This document shows, in pieces, positions 43,763 to 52,293 of a stretch of DNA of 64,000 nucleotides. This DNA comes from Flavipsychrobacter sp. Its GTDB lineage: Bacteria; Bacteroidota; Bacteroidia; Chitinophagales; Chitinophagaceae. Within the stretch, counting starts at the first letter, position 1, and every line of letters begins with the position of its first letter. Both the position numbers and the translations under genes were made by a program. The notes under the pieces are model-generated. The model searched no databases. It was not told where the DNA came from and was given only the letters and a program-made list of their open reading frames with translations. The stretch covers positions 81,920-145,919 of the forward strand of contig JANINW010000014.1 in NCBI GenBank assembly GCA_024508935.1, read 5' to 3'.

Positions 43763-44122
43763 ATGTCAGTTGATCAAAAAGTAATGCGCCGCCAGAAATT
43801 GCGTTGGCGTGTACGCGCTAAAGTAACCGGTACTGCACAAAAACCACGTTTGTCGGTTTTCCGCAGCAACAAGGATATCTATGCGCAATTGATAGATGAT
43901 ACTACAGGCGTTACTTTAGCTGCTGCTAACTCTCGCCAGAAAGATATCGCCGCCCAAAGCGGTACCAAAACAGAGAAATCTGTAATGGTAGGCAAGGCTA
44001 TTGCTCAGAAAGCAACAGCACTGGGCCTGGAAACATGTGTGTTTGACCGTGGCGGATACCTGTATCATGGCCGTGTGAAAGCTGTAGCTGAAGGTGCACG
44101 TGAAGGCGGACTGAAATTCTAA
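43763..44122 (+). CDS. rplR: 50S ribosomal protein L18
   Basis: The 119-aa L18 has [27 protein letters not shown] and [29 protein letters not shown]-type ending. It binds 5S rRNA with L5 and L25. A weak TTTG/CACCTTTC pair upstream (43701-43728) could be an internal promoter but does not match the consensus well. Confidence 0.97.
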   Translation: MSVDQKVMRRQKLRWRVRAKVTGTAQKPRLSVFRSNKDIYAQLIDDTTGVTLAAANSRQKDIAAQSGTKTEKSVMVGKAIAQKATALGLETCVFDRGGYLYHGRVKAVAEGAREGGLKF

Positions 44123-44159
44123 TAAAACTTTTAATTAACTCTTTTCTATTAATACAATA

Positions 44160-44678
44160 ATGGCGAACTCACAATTAAATCGCGTAAAAGCCGGAGACCT
44201 GGAACTGCATGAAAAAGTAGTTGCCATCAACCGTGTGGTAAAAACCACAAAAGGTGGCCGTGCTTTTAGTTTTTCTGCACTTGTGGTGGTAGGTAACGGC
44301 CAGGGCGTAGTAGGCCATGGTCTTGGTAAAGCTAAAGAAGTACAGGAAGCTATTACTAAAGGTATAGATGACGCTAAGAAGAACCTGATAAAAGTACCTG
44401 TAATGAACGGTACTATACCTCACGAACAATTTGCTAAAGAAGGTGCTGCAAAAGTACTGATCAAACCAGCCGCCCACGGTACCGGTGTGATAGCAGGAGG
44501 CAGCATGCGTGCTGTATTGGAAGCTGCAGGTGTTACAGACGTGCTGTCTAAATCTTTAGGTTCTGCAAACCCTCACAACGTGGTGAAAGCTACTTTCTCT
44601 GCGCTGGGCCAGCTGCGTGAGCCGGTATTGGTTGCAAAGCAACGCAATATCAACCTGAAAAAAGTATTTAACGGGTAA
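44160..44678 (+). CDS. rpsE: 30S ribosomal protein S5
   Basis: The 172-aa S5 shows [44 protein letters not shown] and the second domain [40 protein letters not shown]. It takes part in mRNA unwinding and decoding accuracy. Confidence 0.97.
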   Translation: MANSQLNRVKAGDLELHEKVVAINRVVKTTKGGRAFSFSALVVVGNGQGVVGHGLGKAKEVQEAITKGIDDAKKNLIKVPVMNGTIPHEQFAKEGAAKVLIKPAAHGTGVIAGGSMRAVLEAAGVTDVLSKSLGSANPHNVVKATFSALGQLREPVLVAKQRNINLKKVFNG

Positions 44679-44703
44679 TAAACCCGCTCTTTTCGGGCTT
44701 TTT
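44672..44703 (+). other. Two alternative hairpins at the rpsE 3' end
   Basis: CGGGT (44672-44676) can pair with ACCCG (44682-44686), while CCCG (44683-44686) can instead pair with CGGG (44694-44697) followed by CTTTTT. The two stems share bases and exclude each other; the second is terminator-like but short. The first overlaps the rpsE stop codon. Confidence 0.35.
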
Positions 44704-44739
44704 GAAACTGAATTTTAACTATTGAATTTATATAGCGTC

Positions 44740-44925
44740 ATGGCTAAGATTAAAATTACTCAAACTAAAAGCGGTATTGACCGTGCTGAGCGCCAAAAGC
44801 GTACGCTGAAGGCCCTGGGCCTGCGTAAAATGCACGCTACAGTAGAAGTGGAAGCTACTCCGCAGATCCTGGGTATGGTGAAAGCAGTTCACCACCTGGT
44901 AAAAGTAGAAGAAGTAAAAGCTTAA
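44740..44925 (+). CDS. rpmD: 50S ribosomal protein L30
   Basis: A 61-aa L30 beginning [15 protein letters not shown] and containing [42 protein letters not shown]. The ATG at 44740 gives the standard length; an upstream TTG in frame would add six residues without family support. Confidence 0.95.
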   Translation: MAKIKITQTKSGIDRAERQKRTLKALGLRKMHATVEVEATPQILGMVKAVHHLVKVEEVKA

Positions 44926-44983
44926 TTATTTAATCAATTTGCGAGCGGTTTTACATTCCGCGCAAGTTCAAAAATTGTAACAT

Positions 44984-45430
44984 ATGCAATTGCACAATCT
45001 AAAACCGGCAGAAGGTTCAGTACACAAAAGGAAACGTATAGGCCGTGGTGAAGGTAGTGGTCATGGTGGTACCGCTACAAAAGGTAACAAAGGCCAGCAG
45101 GCACGTACCGGTTATCAAAGGAAAAATGGTCACGAAGGTGGTCAGATGCCAATACAGCGCCGCATGCCAAAACGTGGTTTCAAGAGCCTGAACCGCGTTG
45201 ATTATAAGGTCTTTAACATCGGTAAACTGGATTTCCTGATCGACAAATACGAGATCAAGGAATTTTCACTGGACAACCTGTATATCAATGGTTTGATCAG
45301 CCGCACCGATGTAGTTAAAATATTAGGTAACGGCGAAATGAAAACTAAAATGGTTTTCAAAGTAAACGCTGTCAGTGAAAAAGCAAAGCAGGCAATTGAA
45401 GCTGCCGGCGGCTCAATAGAACTGATTTAA
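44984..45430 (+). CDS. rplO: 50S ribosomal protein L15
   Basis: The 148-aa L15 has the glycine/arginine-rich N-terminus KRIGRGEGSGHGGTATKGNKGQQARTGYQ, then GFEGGQMP-type HEGGQMPIQRRMPKRGFKS, and the globular end KAKQAIEAAGGSIELI. Confidence 0.97.
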   Translation: MQLHNLKPAEGSVHKRKRIGRGEGSGHGGTATKGNKGQQARTGYQRKNGHEGGQMPIQRRMPKRGFKSLNRVDYKVFNIGKLDFLIDKYEIKEFSLDNLYINGLISRTDVVKILGNGEMKTKMVFKVNAVSEKAKQAIEAAGGSIELI

Positions 45431-45446
45431 TTAATACCCGTATTGG

Positions 45447-45475
45447 AAAGACGCATTTGGATAAATGCGTCTTTT
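45447..45475 (+). terminator. Terminator-like hairpin between rplO and secY
   Basis: AAAGACGCATTT (45447-45458) pairs perfectly with AAATGCGTCTTT (45463-45474) around a GGAT loop, and TTATCGTTTATT follows. It is 16 bases after the rplO stop and 42 bases before secY, and could lower secY expression relative to the ribosomal genes. Confidence 0.65.
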
Positions 45476-45516
45476 ATCGTTTATTCGCATTTCATTTTTG
45501 ATCAATTTCAGTTCCA

Positions 45517-46869
45517 GTGAAGAAACTTATAGACACGCTTAAAAATATCTGGAGTATCGAAGAACTCCGTAAGCGTATATTGTTTACATTATTGCTCGTA
45601 ACCGTTTACCGTGCAGGATGTTACATTACCTTACCCGGTATCAACCCTAATATGCTGGTGCTGGAAGGCAGCCAGGATGGTTTGTTAGGCTTATTCAATA
45701 TGTTTGCCGGCGGTGCATTCAGCCGTGCATCTATATTTGCGCTTGGCGTAATGCCATATATCTCCGCGTCTATCTTTATGCAGCTTGCAGGTATTGTTAT
45801 ACCACAAATTGCTAAAATGCAGCGTGAGGAAAGCGGGCGTAAAAAGATCAACCAATACACACGTTATCTTACTGTACTTGTAACTGCATTCCAGGCGAGC
45901 GCTTACGTGGCTTACCTGCGTACACAAACTGCAGCTGCTATCGTGCCTGATTTCAGCGCATTCCTGTTCTGGTTATCTACAGTAGTAGTACTTACAGCAG
46001 GTACCCTGTTTGTAATGTGGATGGGTGAAAGGATAACAGAGAAAGGTATTGGTAACGGTACATCTCTTATCATCATGGTAGGTATCCTTGCCCGTTTGCC
46101 ACACTCTTTAGGCCAGGAATTTGACGCTAAGAACCTTGGCGGCGGTGGTGGCCTGTTGATATTCCTGATAGAAATAGCCATATTCATAGCTGTAATAGTG
46201 GGCCTGATACTGCTGACACAAGGTATCCGTAAAATACCGCTGAACTATGCACGCCGTATTATTGGCAGCAACAACGCAGCACGTGAAGTAGCAGGTGGCG
46301 CCCGCGATTTTATTCCTCTGAAAGTAAACTCCGCAGGTGTAATGCCAATCATCTTTGCGCAGGCTATCATGTTTATCCCTGCTACCATTGCGGGCTTTAC
46401 AAACAACGAAAGCGCACAAGGTTTTGTACGTGCTATGTCAGATCACACATCCCTGTGGTATAATGTGATCTATGCGGTACTGGTTATTGCATTCACTTAT
46501 TTCTACACGGCGTTGATCTTCAACCCTACAGAAATGGCTGATAACCTGAAACGTAATAACAGCTTCATCCCTGGCGTAAAACCAGGCGAGCCAACTGCTG
46601 ATTATATTGCTACTATCATGGACCGTATTACCTTACCCGGTGCCGTGTTCCTGGCTGTAGCAGGTGTTTTGCCGGGTATAGCAGCTTTACTGGGTGTTAC
46701 CAGCGGTTTCTCTTCATTCTTCGGCGGTACTTCTATGCTGATAGGTGTAGGTGTAATCCTGGATACATTGCAACAGATAGAAAGCCATTTGCTGATGCGC
46801 CATTACGATGGCCTGATGCAAACAGGCCGCATCTCAGGCCGCCAGCCGGCAGCAGGTGCATCTGTATAA
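45517..46869 (+). CDS. secY: Preprotein translocase subunit SecY
   Basis: The 450-aa channel protein of the Sec translocon has ten membrane segments. Family signatures are FTLLLVTVYRAGCYITLPGINP at segment 1, the plug region DGLLGLFNMFAGGAFSRASIFALGVMPYISASIFMQL, and the cytoplasmic FKRNNSFIPGVKPGEPTADYI-type loop NLKRNNSFIPGVKPGEPTADY. The start codon is GTG (45517), with no in-frame ATG near. secG of the same complex is at 8.2 kb. Confidence 0.97.
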   Translation: MKKLIDTLKNIWSIEELRKRILFTLLLVTVYRAGCYITLPGINPNMLVLEGSQDGLLGLFNMFAGGAFSRASIFALGVMPYISASIFMQLAGIVIPQIAKMQREESGRKKINQYTRYLTVLVTAFQASAYVAYLRTQTAAAIVPDFSAFLFWLSTVVVLTAGTLFVMWMGERITEKGIGNGTSLIIMVGILARLPHSLGQEFDAKNLGGGGGLLIFLIEIAIFIAVIVGLILLTQGIRKIPLNYARRIIGSNNAAREVAGGARDFIPLKVNSAGVMPIIFAQAIMFIPATIAGFTNNESAQGFVRAMSDHTSLWYNVIYAVLVIAFTYFYTALIFNPTEMADNLKRNNSFIPGVKPGEPTADYIATIMDRITLPGAVFLAVAGVLPGIAALLGVTSGFSSFFGGTSMLIGVGVILDTLQQIESHLLMRHYDGLMQTGRISGRQPAAGASV

Positions 46870-46883
46870 TAGAACTTGTGAAC

Positions 46884-47708
46884 ATGATACATATCAGAAG
46901 CAAAGACGAAATTGAATTAATCAGAAAAAGTGCTTTAATGGTCACTGCCACCTTAACCGAGGTGGCAAACTTTTTAAAGCCCGGTATCACTACGCTGTCT
47001 ATAAATAAAATGGCTGAGACCTTTATCAGGGACAATGGCGGTGTACCGTCTTTTAAAGGGTATAACGGCTTTCCTGCATCACTCTGCATATCGGTAAACG
47101 AAGTAGTAGTTCACGGTTTTCCCAGCGATTATATACTGAAGGATGGAGACATTATTTCAGTGGATTGCGGGGTGTTCATGAATGGCTATCACGGAGACCA
47201 TGCCTATACCTTTGCTATAGGAAATGTACAGCCAGAAGTTTTGAAGCTGATGCGTGTAACTAAGGAAGCACTGGCGCGTGGGGTAGCACAGGCATGCGAT
47301 AATAACCGTGTGGGGGATATTTCCTTTGCTATTGAGAATTATACAGCGCGTGAACACGGTTACGGTGTTGTACGCGAGCTAGTGGGGCACGGAGTAGGAA
47401 AGAAGCTGCATGAAGACCCGCAGGTACCGAATTATGGCCGTCGCGGCGACGGTAAGCGCCTTAAAGAAGGTATAGTGCTGGCTATTGAACCAATGATAAA
47501 CCTGGGCAAAAGAGATGTATATACGCTTGATGACGGGTGGACCGTGGTAACTATGGATGGAAAGCCTTCTGTGCACTACGAACATACTACAGCAGTAAGG
47601 AAAAATAAAGGTGAGGCATTATCCAATTTTGCACCTATAGAAGCTGCAGAAAGAGCGAATGCCGAATTGAATACAGGACATTTAGTAACAACAGAGCCGG
47701 TTGCATAG
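46884..47708 (+). CDS. map: Methionine aminopeptidase, type I
   Basis: The enzyme removes the initiator methionine from new proteins. The 274-aa protein (ATG 46884 preferred to a GTG 6 bases earlier) has all five metal ligands in context: SVDCGVF, GYHGDHAYTF, RELVGHGVG with the catalytic histidine, LAIEPM and YEHTTAV. It has an extra 20-residue C-terminal tail beyond the usual end. It closes the ribosomal cluster; infA and the rpsM-rplQ genes that normally follow are not here. Confidence 0.96.
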   Translation: MIHIRSKDEIELIRKSALMVTATLTEVANFLKPGITTLSINKMAETFIRDNGGVPSFKGYNGFPASLCISVNEVVVHGFPSDYILKDGDIISVDCGVFMNGYHGDHAYTFAIGNVQPEVLKLMRVTKEALARGVAQACDNNRVGDISFAIENYTAREHGYGVVRELVGHGVGKKLHEDPQVPNYGRRGDGKRLKEGIVLAIEPMINLGKRDVYTLDDGWTVVTMDGKPSVHYEHTTAVRKNKGEALSNFAPIEAAERANAELNTGHLVTTEPVA

Positions 47709-47722
47709 CAGCCGGTTTTTTT
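47697..47722 (+). terminator. Terminator at the end of the S10-spc-secY-map cluster
   Basis: CCGGTTGC (47697-47704) pairs with GCAGCCGG (47708-47715) with one wobble pair and a 3-base loop; seven Ts follow. The stop codon of map (47706-47708) lies in the loop and stem, so a ribosome finishing map would cover the stem. Confidence 0.85.
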
Positions 47723-48818
47723 ATTCTATTACTACTTCTTTTCCGGCAGCCAATATTTTCATAAGCACTGTTTCTTCCGGTGTATGACCCGTAACATCAT
47801 TGCAGTTGGTAGCATCAATCTGCTTTAGGTATTTGTCTAAGGTGCCATTCGTATAATGTTCGAGCAGGGAAGGATGCACATAGTATTTTTTACAGACGGT
47901 ACGAGTATTGCCCAGGTGACCGGCTACAATATCCAGTATCTCTACAATGCGCTTCTTAGCTTCTGTTGCGGATGATGCCGGTGGAGTATCTTTCAATGTT
48001 TCCAGTGCCTGCAGGCTGCCCGCCCATGTACGGAAATCTTTAGCGGTAAAATTGCCACCGCTTATTTCTTTGATATAGTTGTTGACCATGCCTGAATCGA
48101 TGGACTTCCTTTCTCCGTCCGAGGTATAGTACTGGAATAATTCCTTGCCGGGTATGTCCCTGCATTGCTGCACTATTTTTGCCAGCTTTTTGCTCTTCAG
48201 CGTTATGTTGTGATAAACGCCTTTCTTGCCTTTAAAGCTGAAAAACGCTTTGCCTTTGTCGAAGCTTACATGTTTATCTTTTAGGGTTGTGAGCCCGAAT
48301 GAACCATACAGCTTTTCGTATTCATTACTGCCTATGCGTATGCAGGTGCATTGCATGATTGATACTACGGCCGCCAGCACTTTTTCTAATTGTAAGCCGG
48401 GCAGCGAAAGCCCATGCTGTAGTTTCTTTCTTATGTCGGGTAATGCCTTCCCGAATTCATATAGATGAGCATATTTCGTTTGGCTTCTCAGGCTGCTCCA
48501 AAGTGCATGGTATTTATATTGTTTCCTGTTTTTTACATCGAAACCTGTGGCTTGTATATGTCCGTTGGGAATGGGGCTGATCCAGACTTTTTCCCAGGCC
48601 GGCGGAATGACCAGTTTTTTTATGCGCTCCAGTGTTTCTTTATCTGTAACCTTTTTATTGTTGAAGTAATAAACAAAATCATCCTGTCCTTTTACCCGGG
48701 TGATGCCGGGAATAGAATCATTTACATATTCAAGATTTACAGCCTCGGCACTTTTTACACTATTGGCCGCCAGGTGGTTGAGCTGCTTCCGTGCTATCCT
48801 TACTGCTGCTACTTCCAT
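47721..48818 (-). CDS. DNA topoisomerase IB (poxvirus-like)
   Basis: A type IB topoisomerase relaxing supercoils through a 3'-phosphotyrosine. The 365-aa protein (ATG 48818 preferred; 48842 would add 8 residues) has an N-terminal beta domain (IPGITRVKGQDDFVYYF; VIPPAWEKVWISPIPNGHIQATGFD) and the catalytic domain with RIGSNEYEKLYGSFGLTTLKDKHV containing the catalytic arginine, KDFRTWAGSLQAL, and the tyrosine region CKKYYVHPSLLEHY. It faces map with overlapping terminators. Confidence 0.93.
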   Translation of the reverse strand: MEVAAVRIARKQLNHLAANSVKSAEAVNLEYVNDSIPGITRVKGQDDFVYYFNNKKVTDKETLERIKKLVIPPAWEKVWISPIPNGHIQATGFDVKNRKQYKYHALWSSLRSQTKYAHLYEFGKALPDIRKKLQHGLSLPGLQLEKVLAAVVSIMQCTCIRIGSNEYEKLYGSFGLTTLKDKHVSFDKGKAFFSFKGKKGVYHNITLKSKKLAKIVQQCRDIPGKELFQYYTSDGERKSIDSGMVNNYIKEISGGNFTAKDFRTWAGSLQALETLKDTPPASSATEAKKRIVEILDIVAGHLGNTRTVCKKYYVHPSLLEHYTNGTLDKYLKQIDATNCNDVTGHTPEETVLMKILAAGKEVVIE

Positions 48819-48858
48819 GGAAATCAATAAGTAAAATTTCATGCCCGGCAGCCTGCTT

Positions 48859-48903
48859 AAAAAGCGAAAACCCCGCCGGATCGCTCCGGTCGGGGATTTT
48901 CGC
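48859..48903 (-). terminator. Terminator of the DUF6600-type gene
   Basis: GCGAAAACCCCGCCGGA (48864-48880) pairs with TCCGGTCGGGGATTTTCGC (48885-48903) with two single-base bulges; on the minus strand the stem is followed by TTTTTAAGC. It lies 18 bases after the stop of the DUF6600-type gene. Confidence 0.85.
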
Positions 48904-48920
48904 GCACAACATTCTTATTA

Positions 48921-50261
48921 TTATCTTCTGCCTCTTGGCCCTTCATTGCGTGGTGCCTGCTCCATGCGTTGTGGTTGTTCCATTCTTTGCGGTTGCGGGC
49001 GCTCCATGCGTTGTGGTTGTTCCATTCTTTGCGGTTGCGGGCGTTCCATACGTTGTGGTTGTTCCATTCTCTGCGGTTGCGGGCGCTCCATACGTTGTGG
49101 TTGTTCCATTCTCTGCGGTTGCGGGCGCTCCATACGTTGCGGTTGCTCCATTCTCTGCGGTTGGGGGCGTTCCATACGTTGTGGTTGCTCCATTTGCTGT
49201 GGCTGCATGGGCCTTGCTTCCTGTTGCCTGTTCCACCTTTCCTGCCTTGCCTGTTCTATGCGTTGCTGCTGGGCGGCACGTTCTTGTGGCCTTGCCTGTG
49301 GCATATCCCGCTGCCTGTCGGGTATTACGGTACGTGGGGCTTCCTGTGCAGGCTGGCGTTGTATATTACCCCGGCCGTTACGATCTATAGTGTTCTCATT
49401 AAGGTTGCCTCCGCGTTCTAATCGTTGAGGTTTGTCTATAGTTTGTGGCGGCCTGCTATTGATAGCGTGTTGGGCGTTTACAGCTCTTTCCGGTCTTACA
49501 TTACCGCTACGTGGTCCTGATACCTGCGGCCTGTATATATTCAGCGTGTTGTTGCGTACTGTAGTACGTTCAGGACGGTTAATAGTATTTACACGATATA
49601 CATTTACACGCTGGCCGGTACGGCTTTGAAACTCGTTGCTGCGCGGGCCATATACATATGTCCTCCGGTTGTTTACATACGTATTATTAATGATGGTGGT
49701 ATTATTAATAATAGTTGTGTTATAACGTGGTCCCCTATAATAGCTGTAAAAACGCGGGCTGTATAAGTGCTGGCAGGGAATGAATACCCACCAGTCGTTA
49801 GGCACATAATAACTTGGCCCAAATGATAAGGAAATGCTGATGCTTGGACGTAAAGGTGCCCAGCCATAATAGCCACCACCGTCGCGCCAGCTTACCCATG
49901 CAGGTCCCCATTCGGTATCGGGTACCCATATCCAGCCGTAATAATTATCGTAGGTCCAGCGCCCATAGTGAAATGGCGCCCAGCCCCATGAATAGTTAGA
50001 TACCCATGTATTACCGTACTCGGTCATGGCCCAGTAACCGTCTGTATAATAGGGTCTGAAACCTGCATCTACATCAGGCACCCATACATAACCATAGTTC
50101 GGGTCGTCTATCCATTGTCCGTAAGGAGATAATTCATCGTAAAATGTCTGGAAAGAAACTGATACACCCGGCTGAGCTTTTGCCTTAGGTGCACCGGTCA
50201 GCAGTGCTACAAATAGCAGCAATACTGTAGTTATTCCAAACCTGTTAAATAAGCGTTTCAT
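48921..50261 (-). CDS. Secreted DUF6600/YXWGXW-type protein with QPQRMER repeats
   Basis: The 446-aa protein has a signal peptide (residues 1-29, KAKAQ) and an aromatic N-terminal part (35-170) of repeated Y-G-x-W and W-x-P motifs (LSPYGQWID, YGYVWVPDV, NYSWGWAPFHYGRWTYD, YGWIWVPDTEWGPAWVSW), which is the DUF6600 pattern. Residues 180-345 are N/R/T-rich. Residues 354-435 are five perfect 14-residue units PQPQRMEQPQRMER plus a partial one, then a GPRGRR end. The C-terminal half is highly basic and probably disordered. An outer-surface or periplasmic structural role is possible; function unknown. Confidence 0.8.
   Translation of the reverse strand: MKRLFNRFGITTVLLLFVALLTGAPKAKAQPGVSVSFQTFYDELSPYGQWIDDPNYGYVWVPDVDAGFRPYYTDGYWAMTEYGNTWVSNYSWGWAPFHYGRWTYDNYYGWIWVPDTEWGPAWVSWRDGGGYYGWAPLRPSISISLSFGPSYYVPNDWWVFIPCQHLYSPRFYSYYRGPRYNTTIINNTTIINNTYVNNRRTYVYGPRSNEFQSRTGQRVNVYRVNTINRPERTTVRNNTLNIYRPQVSGPRSGNVRPERAVNAQHAINSRPPQTIDKPQRLERGGNLNENTIDRNGRGNIQRQPAQEAPRTVIPDRQRDMPQARPQERAAQQQRIEQARQERWNRQQEARPMQPQQMEQPQRMERPQPQRMEQPQRMERPQPQRMEQPQRMERPQPQRMEQPQRMERPQPQRMEQPQRMERPQPQRMEQPQRMEQAPRNEGPRGRR
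48957..49202 (-). repeat. 42-bp tandem repeat (minisatellite) in coding sequence
   Basis: Five complete 42-bp units (48957-49166) and a partial sixth encode the 14-residue unit PQPQRMEQPQRMER of the DUF6600-type protein. Units differ by a few third-position changes (for example CATGCG/CATACG, TCTTTG/TCTCTG), so the array is slightly aged. As 42 is a multiple of three, unit gain or loss keeps the frame. Confidence 0.93.
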
Positions 50262-50335
50262 TTTTATCGTTTTTTATTGTCTTACAGTTAGTAAGACAAA
50301 ACAGGTTCCTGTTTTTCACAAGAAAATGTTAATCG

Positions 50336-51469
50336 TTATTTAGCATAGGAAATGCGGTATATAACATTGGCAAAATCATCAGATACCAAAAGCGATCCGT
50401 CCTGCAATTGTAGTATGTCTACCGGCCGGCCCCAGGCCTTACCATTTTTTAACCAGCCTTCGGCAAATGGCTCATAGCTTATTGCTTTGTTGCCGTCCAG
50501 TTTTACCAGCATTAACCTATAGCCAATCGGTTCGCTGCGGTTCCAGGAGCCGTGTTCGGCAATAATTACCTGGTTTTTGTATGCGACAGGAAACATATCG
50601 CCCGTATAAAACTTCATACCCAGTGCTGCCGTATGCGGTGCCAGTTTTTGTACGGGTGGGGTAAAGTCGGTACAGGGGTGGCGGTCCCCGTATTCAGGGT
50701 CTTTTATATCGCCTGCATGGCAATACGGGTAGCCGAAATGCATGCCGGGTTTAGGTGCGTTGTTCAATTCATCGGGTGGGATATCGTCCCCCAGCATATC
50801 GCGACCGTTTTCTGTAAACCATAATTCTTTTGTTTGCGGGTGCCAGGCGAATCCTACTGTATTCCTTATACCGCTTGCAAATACTTCAAAACTACTGCCA
50901 TCGGCATTCATACGCGTGATAGATGCGTAGCGGTTATCTTTTTCATTATCGTCGCAGATGTTACAGGGGGCACCTACGGGTACATATAATTTGTTATCCG
51001 GTCCGAACGCAATGTATTTCCAGCCATGGTGTTTATCGGAAGGGTAATTGTCGCTTACCAGTACAGGTCGCGGCGGATTGGCCAGCCTGTTCTCAATATC
51101 ATCAAACCGCCATATTTTATCTATTTCGGCTACATATAATGCTCCTTTATGAAAGGCAACGCCATTAGGCATATTTAAGCCTTTAGCTAATATGTACTTT
51201 TTGTCTGCGGTCCCGTCATTATTTTCATCCACCAGGGCATACACCTTATCCCCGCTACGGTTGCCTACAAATACAGTTCCTTTATCTCCCAAGGCCAGCG
51301 ACCTGGCATTGTCAATAGTATCGGCAAACAAACTAATGTGGAAACCCGGCGGTAATTTGATATCATTCAGCCTGGGGTCTGCTGCCTTTTCCAAAGCTTT
51401 ATTCTTGCATGCAGCGGTGGATATCCCAAACAAAAGGCATATCCAAATAATATGGAAGGAAGACCTCAT
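50336..51469 (-). CDS. PQQ-type sugar dehydrogenase lipoprotein (sorbosone dehydrogenase-like)
   Basis: The 377-aa protein has a lipoprotein-type signal ending in TAAC (Cys21) and a beta-propeller of the soluble glucose/sorbosone dehydrogenase family: LPPGFHISLFADTIDNARSLALGDKGTVFVGNRSGDKVYAL, the HHGWK motif near residue 148, GIRNTVGFAWHPQTKELWFTENGRD, IIAEHGSWNRSEPIGYRL and LLVSDDFANVIYRISY at the end. Family members oxidise aldoses with PQQ, but PQQ use here is inferred. It stands alone; 74 bases separate it from the DUF6600-type gene. Confidence 0.88.
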   Translation of the reverse strand: MRSSFHIIWICLLFGISTAACKNKALEKAADPRLNDIKLPPGFHISLFADTIDNARSLALGDKGTVFVGNRSGDKVYALVDENNDGTADKKYILAKGLNMPNGVAFHKGALYVAEIDKIWRFDDIENRLANPPRPVLVSDNYPSDKHHGWKYIAFGPDNKLYVPVGAPCNICDDNEKDNRYASITRMNADGSSFEVFASGIRNTVGFAWHPQTKELWFTENGRDMLGDDIPPDELNNAPKPGMHFGYPYCHAGDIKDPEYGDRHPCTDFTPPVQKLAPHTAALGMKFYTGDMFPVAYKNQVIIAEHGSWNRSEPIGYRLMLVKLDGNKAISYEPFAEGWLKNGKAWGRPVDILQLQDGSLLVSDDFANVIYRISYAK

Positions 51470-51614
51470 GACTTATTGTGTTTATTGATGAACTAAATAT
51501 GTAAAAACCATGCCGTATAAGGCATACAGCGTGTTTTCGCTGGAAGTTATTAAAGTTTAGCTGGTTAATTGAGCGTTAACCGGTTGCAAAAATGCAGTTA
51601 ACAGGGGTTTAAAA

Positions 51615-51646
51615 TTTCCCTGTGGTAATATGCCGCCGCATCTTTG
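51615..51646 (+). promoter_or_regulatory. Probable promoter of the secreted beta-rich protein gene
   Basis: CATCTTTG (51639-51646) differs from TAnnTTTG at the first base only, and a TTT at 51615-51617 is near the -33 position. Transcription would begin close to 51653, at the edge of the A/C-rich leader. Confidence 0.45.
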
Positions 51647-51653
51647 TGTCATC

Positions 51654-51720
51654 AAACGAACAAACAAGAAATAAACAACAAACAATAACAACAAAAAGTA
51701 AACACACAAAACAAACAATC
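51654..51720 (+). promoter_or_regulatory. A/C-rich 5' leader almost free of G and T
   Basis: About 65 bases before the ATG consist of AAAC, AACA and AATA words with only a few T and G. Such a leader cannot form secondary structure and has no Shine-Dalgarno; A-rich unstructured leaders favour translation in Bacteroidota. It suggests a highly translated message. Confidence 0.65.
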
Positions 51721-52269
51721 ATGAAAAAAATCATCATCGCAGCAGCATTCGTTTCTTTCGGTTTCGCAGCAAACGCTCAAACTACCACTAACGCTCAACA
51801 GACAGTAAACCTGGCCCTGACAGATGCTATAGAACTGACCTTTACCGGAAGCGGTACTGCTACAGGCGCTTCTGTAACCCTGCCATTCACCACCGTTAAT
51901 GATTATGCAAACGGTGTTACTTCAGCAGCACAGCAACTGAAAGTACGTTCTAATAAAAACTTTACCGTAGCCGTAAAATCAAACGCAGCTAACTTCACTT
52001 ATACCGGTTCTACCACACCTGCCCCTGTAATGCCTGTAGCATCAGTACTGGGTGTAATGGTAAGCGCTAACGGTACCGGCGGTACAATAGCATCACCGTT
52101 CTCTGCCAGCACTTATTCAACCCTGACAGCTACTAACCAGAGCCTGATCACCAACGGTACACGCGGTGGCAACCAGACTTTCTCTGTACAGTACCAGGGT
52201 ACACCGGGTTTTGCATACCCCGCAGGTAACTATGCAGTAGATGTAGTATACACTGCTACTCAACTCTAA
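51721..52269 (+). CDS. Secreted beta-rich surface protein, probably abundant
   Basis: The 182-aa protein has a clear signal peptide (MKKIIIAAAFVSFGFAANAQ, cleaved after residue 19 or 20) and a mature part rich in T, A, N, S and G with alternating hydrophobic residues, consistent with a beta-sandwich. It ends in YPAGNYAVDVVYTATQL, an ending seen in Bacteroidota fimbria-like or WxL-like secreted proteins (from memory; not a firm family call). It lacks cysteines. The ATG at 51721 is chosen because an upstream extension would run through the A/C-only leader. A strong terminator follows. Confidence 0.75.
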   Translation: MKKIIIAAAFVSFGFAANAQTTTNAQQTVNLALTDAIELTFTGSGTATGASVTLPFTTVNDYANGVTSAAQQLKVRSNKNFTVAVKSNAANFTYTGSTTPAPVMPVASVLGVMVSANGTGGTIASPFSASTYSTLTATNQSLITNGTRGGNQTFSVQYQGTPGFAYPAGNYAVDVVYTATQL

Positions 52270-52293
52270 GAATTATTCAAATATATATATTGT

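Noticed and set aside
48957-49202. CRISPR array
   Set aside because: The units are contiguous 42-bp tandem repeats inside a coding frame with no spacers and no cas genes nearby.
48791-49428. Plus-strand open frames opposite the DUF6600-type gene
   Set aside because: They are open only because a 42-bp repeat without stop codons is read in other frames; the translations are monotonous repeats (VVVVPF, CGCSILCG) without any domain.
51622-51720. N-terminal extension of the secreted beta-rich protein
   Set aside because: It would translate the A/C-rich leader and the promoter area, and would place 33 residues before a perfect signal peptide.
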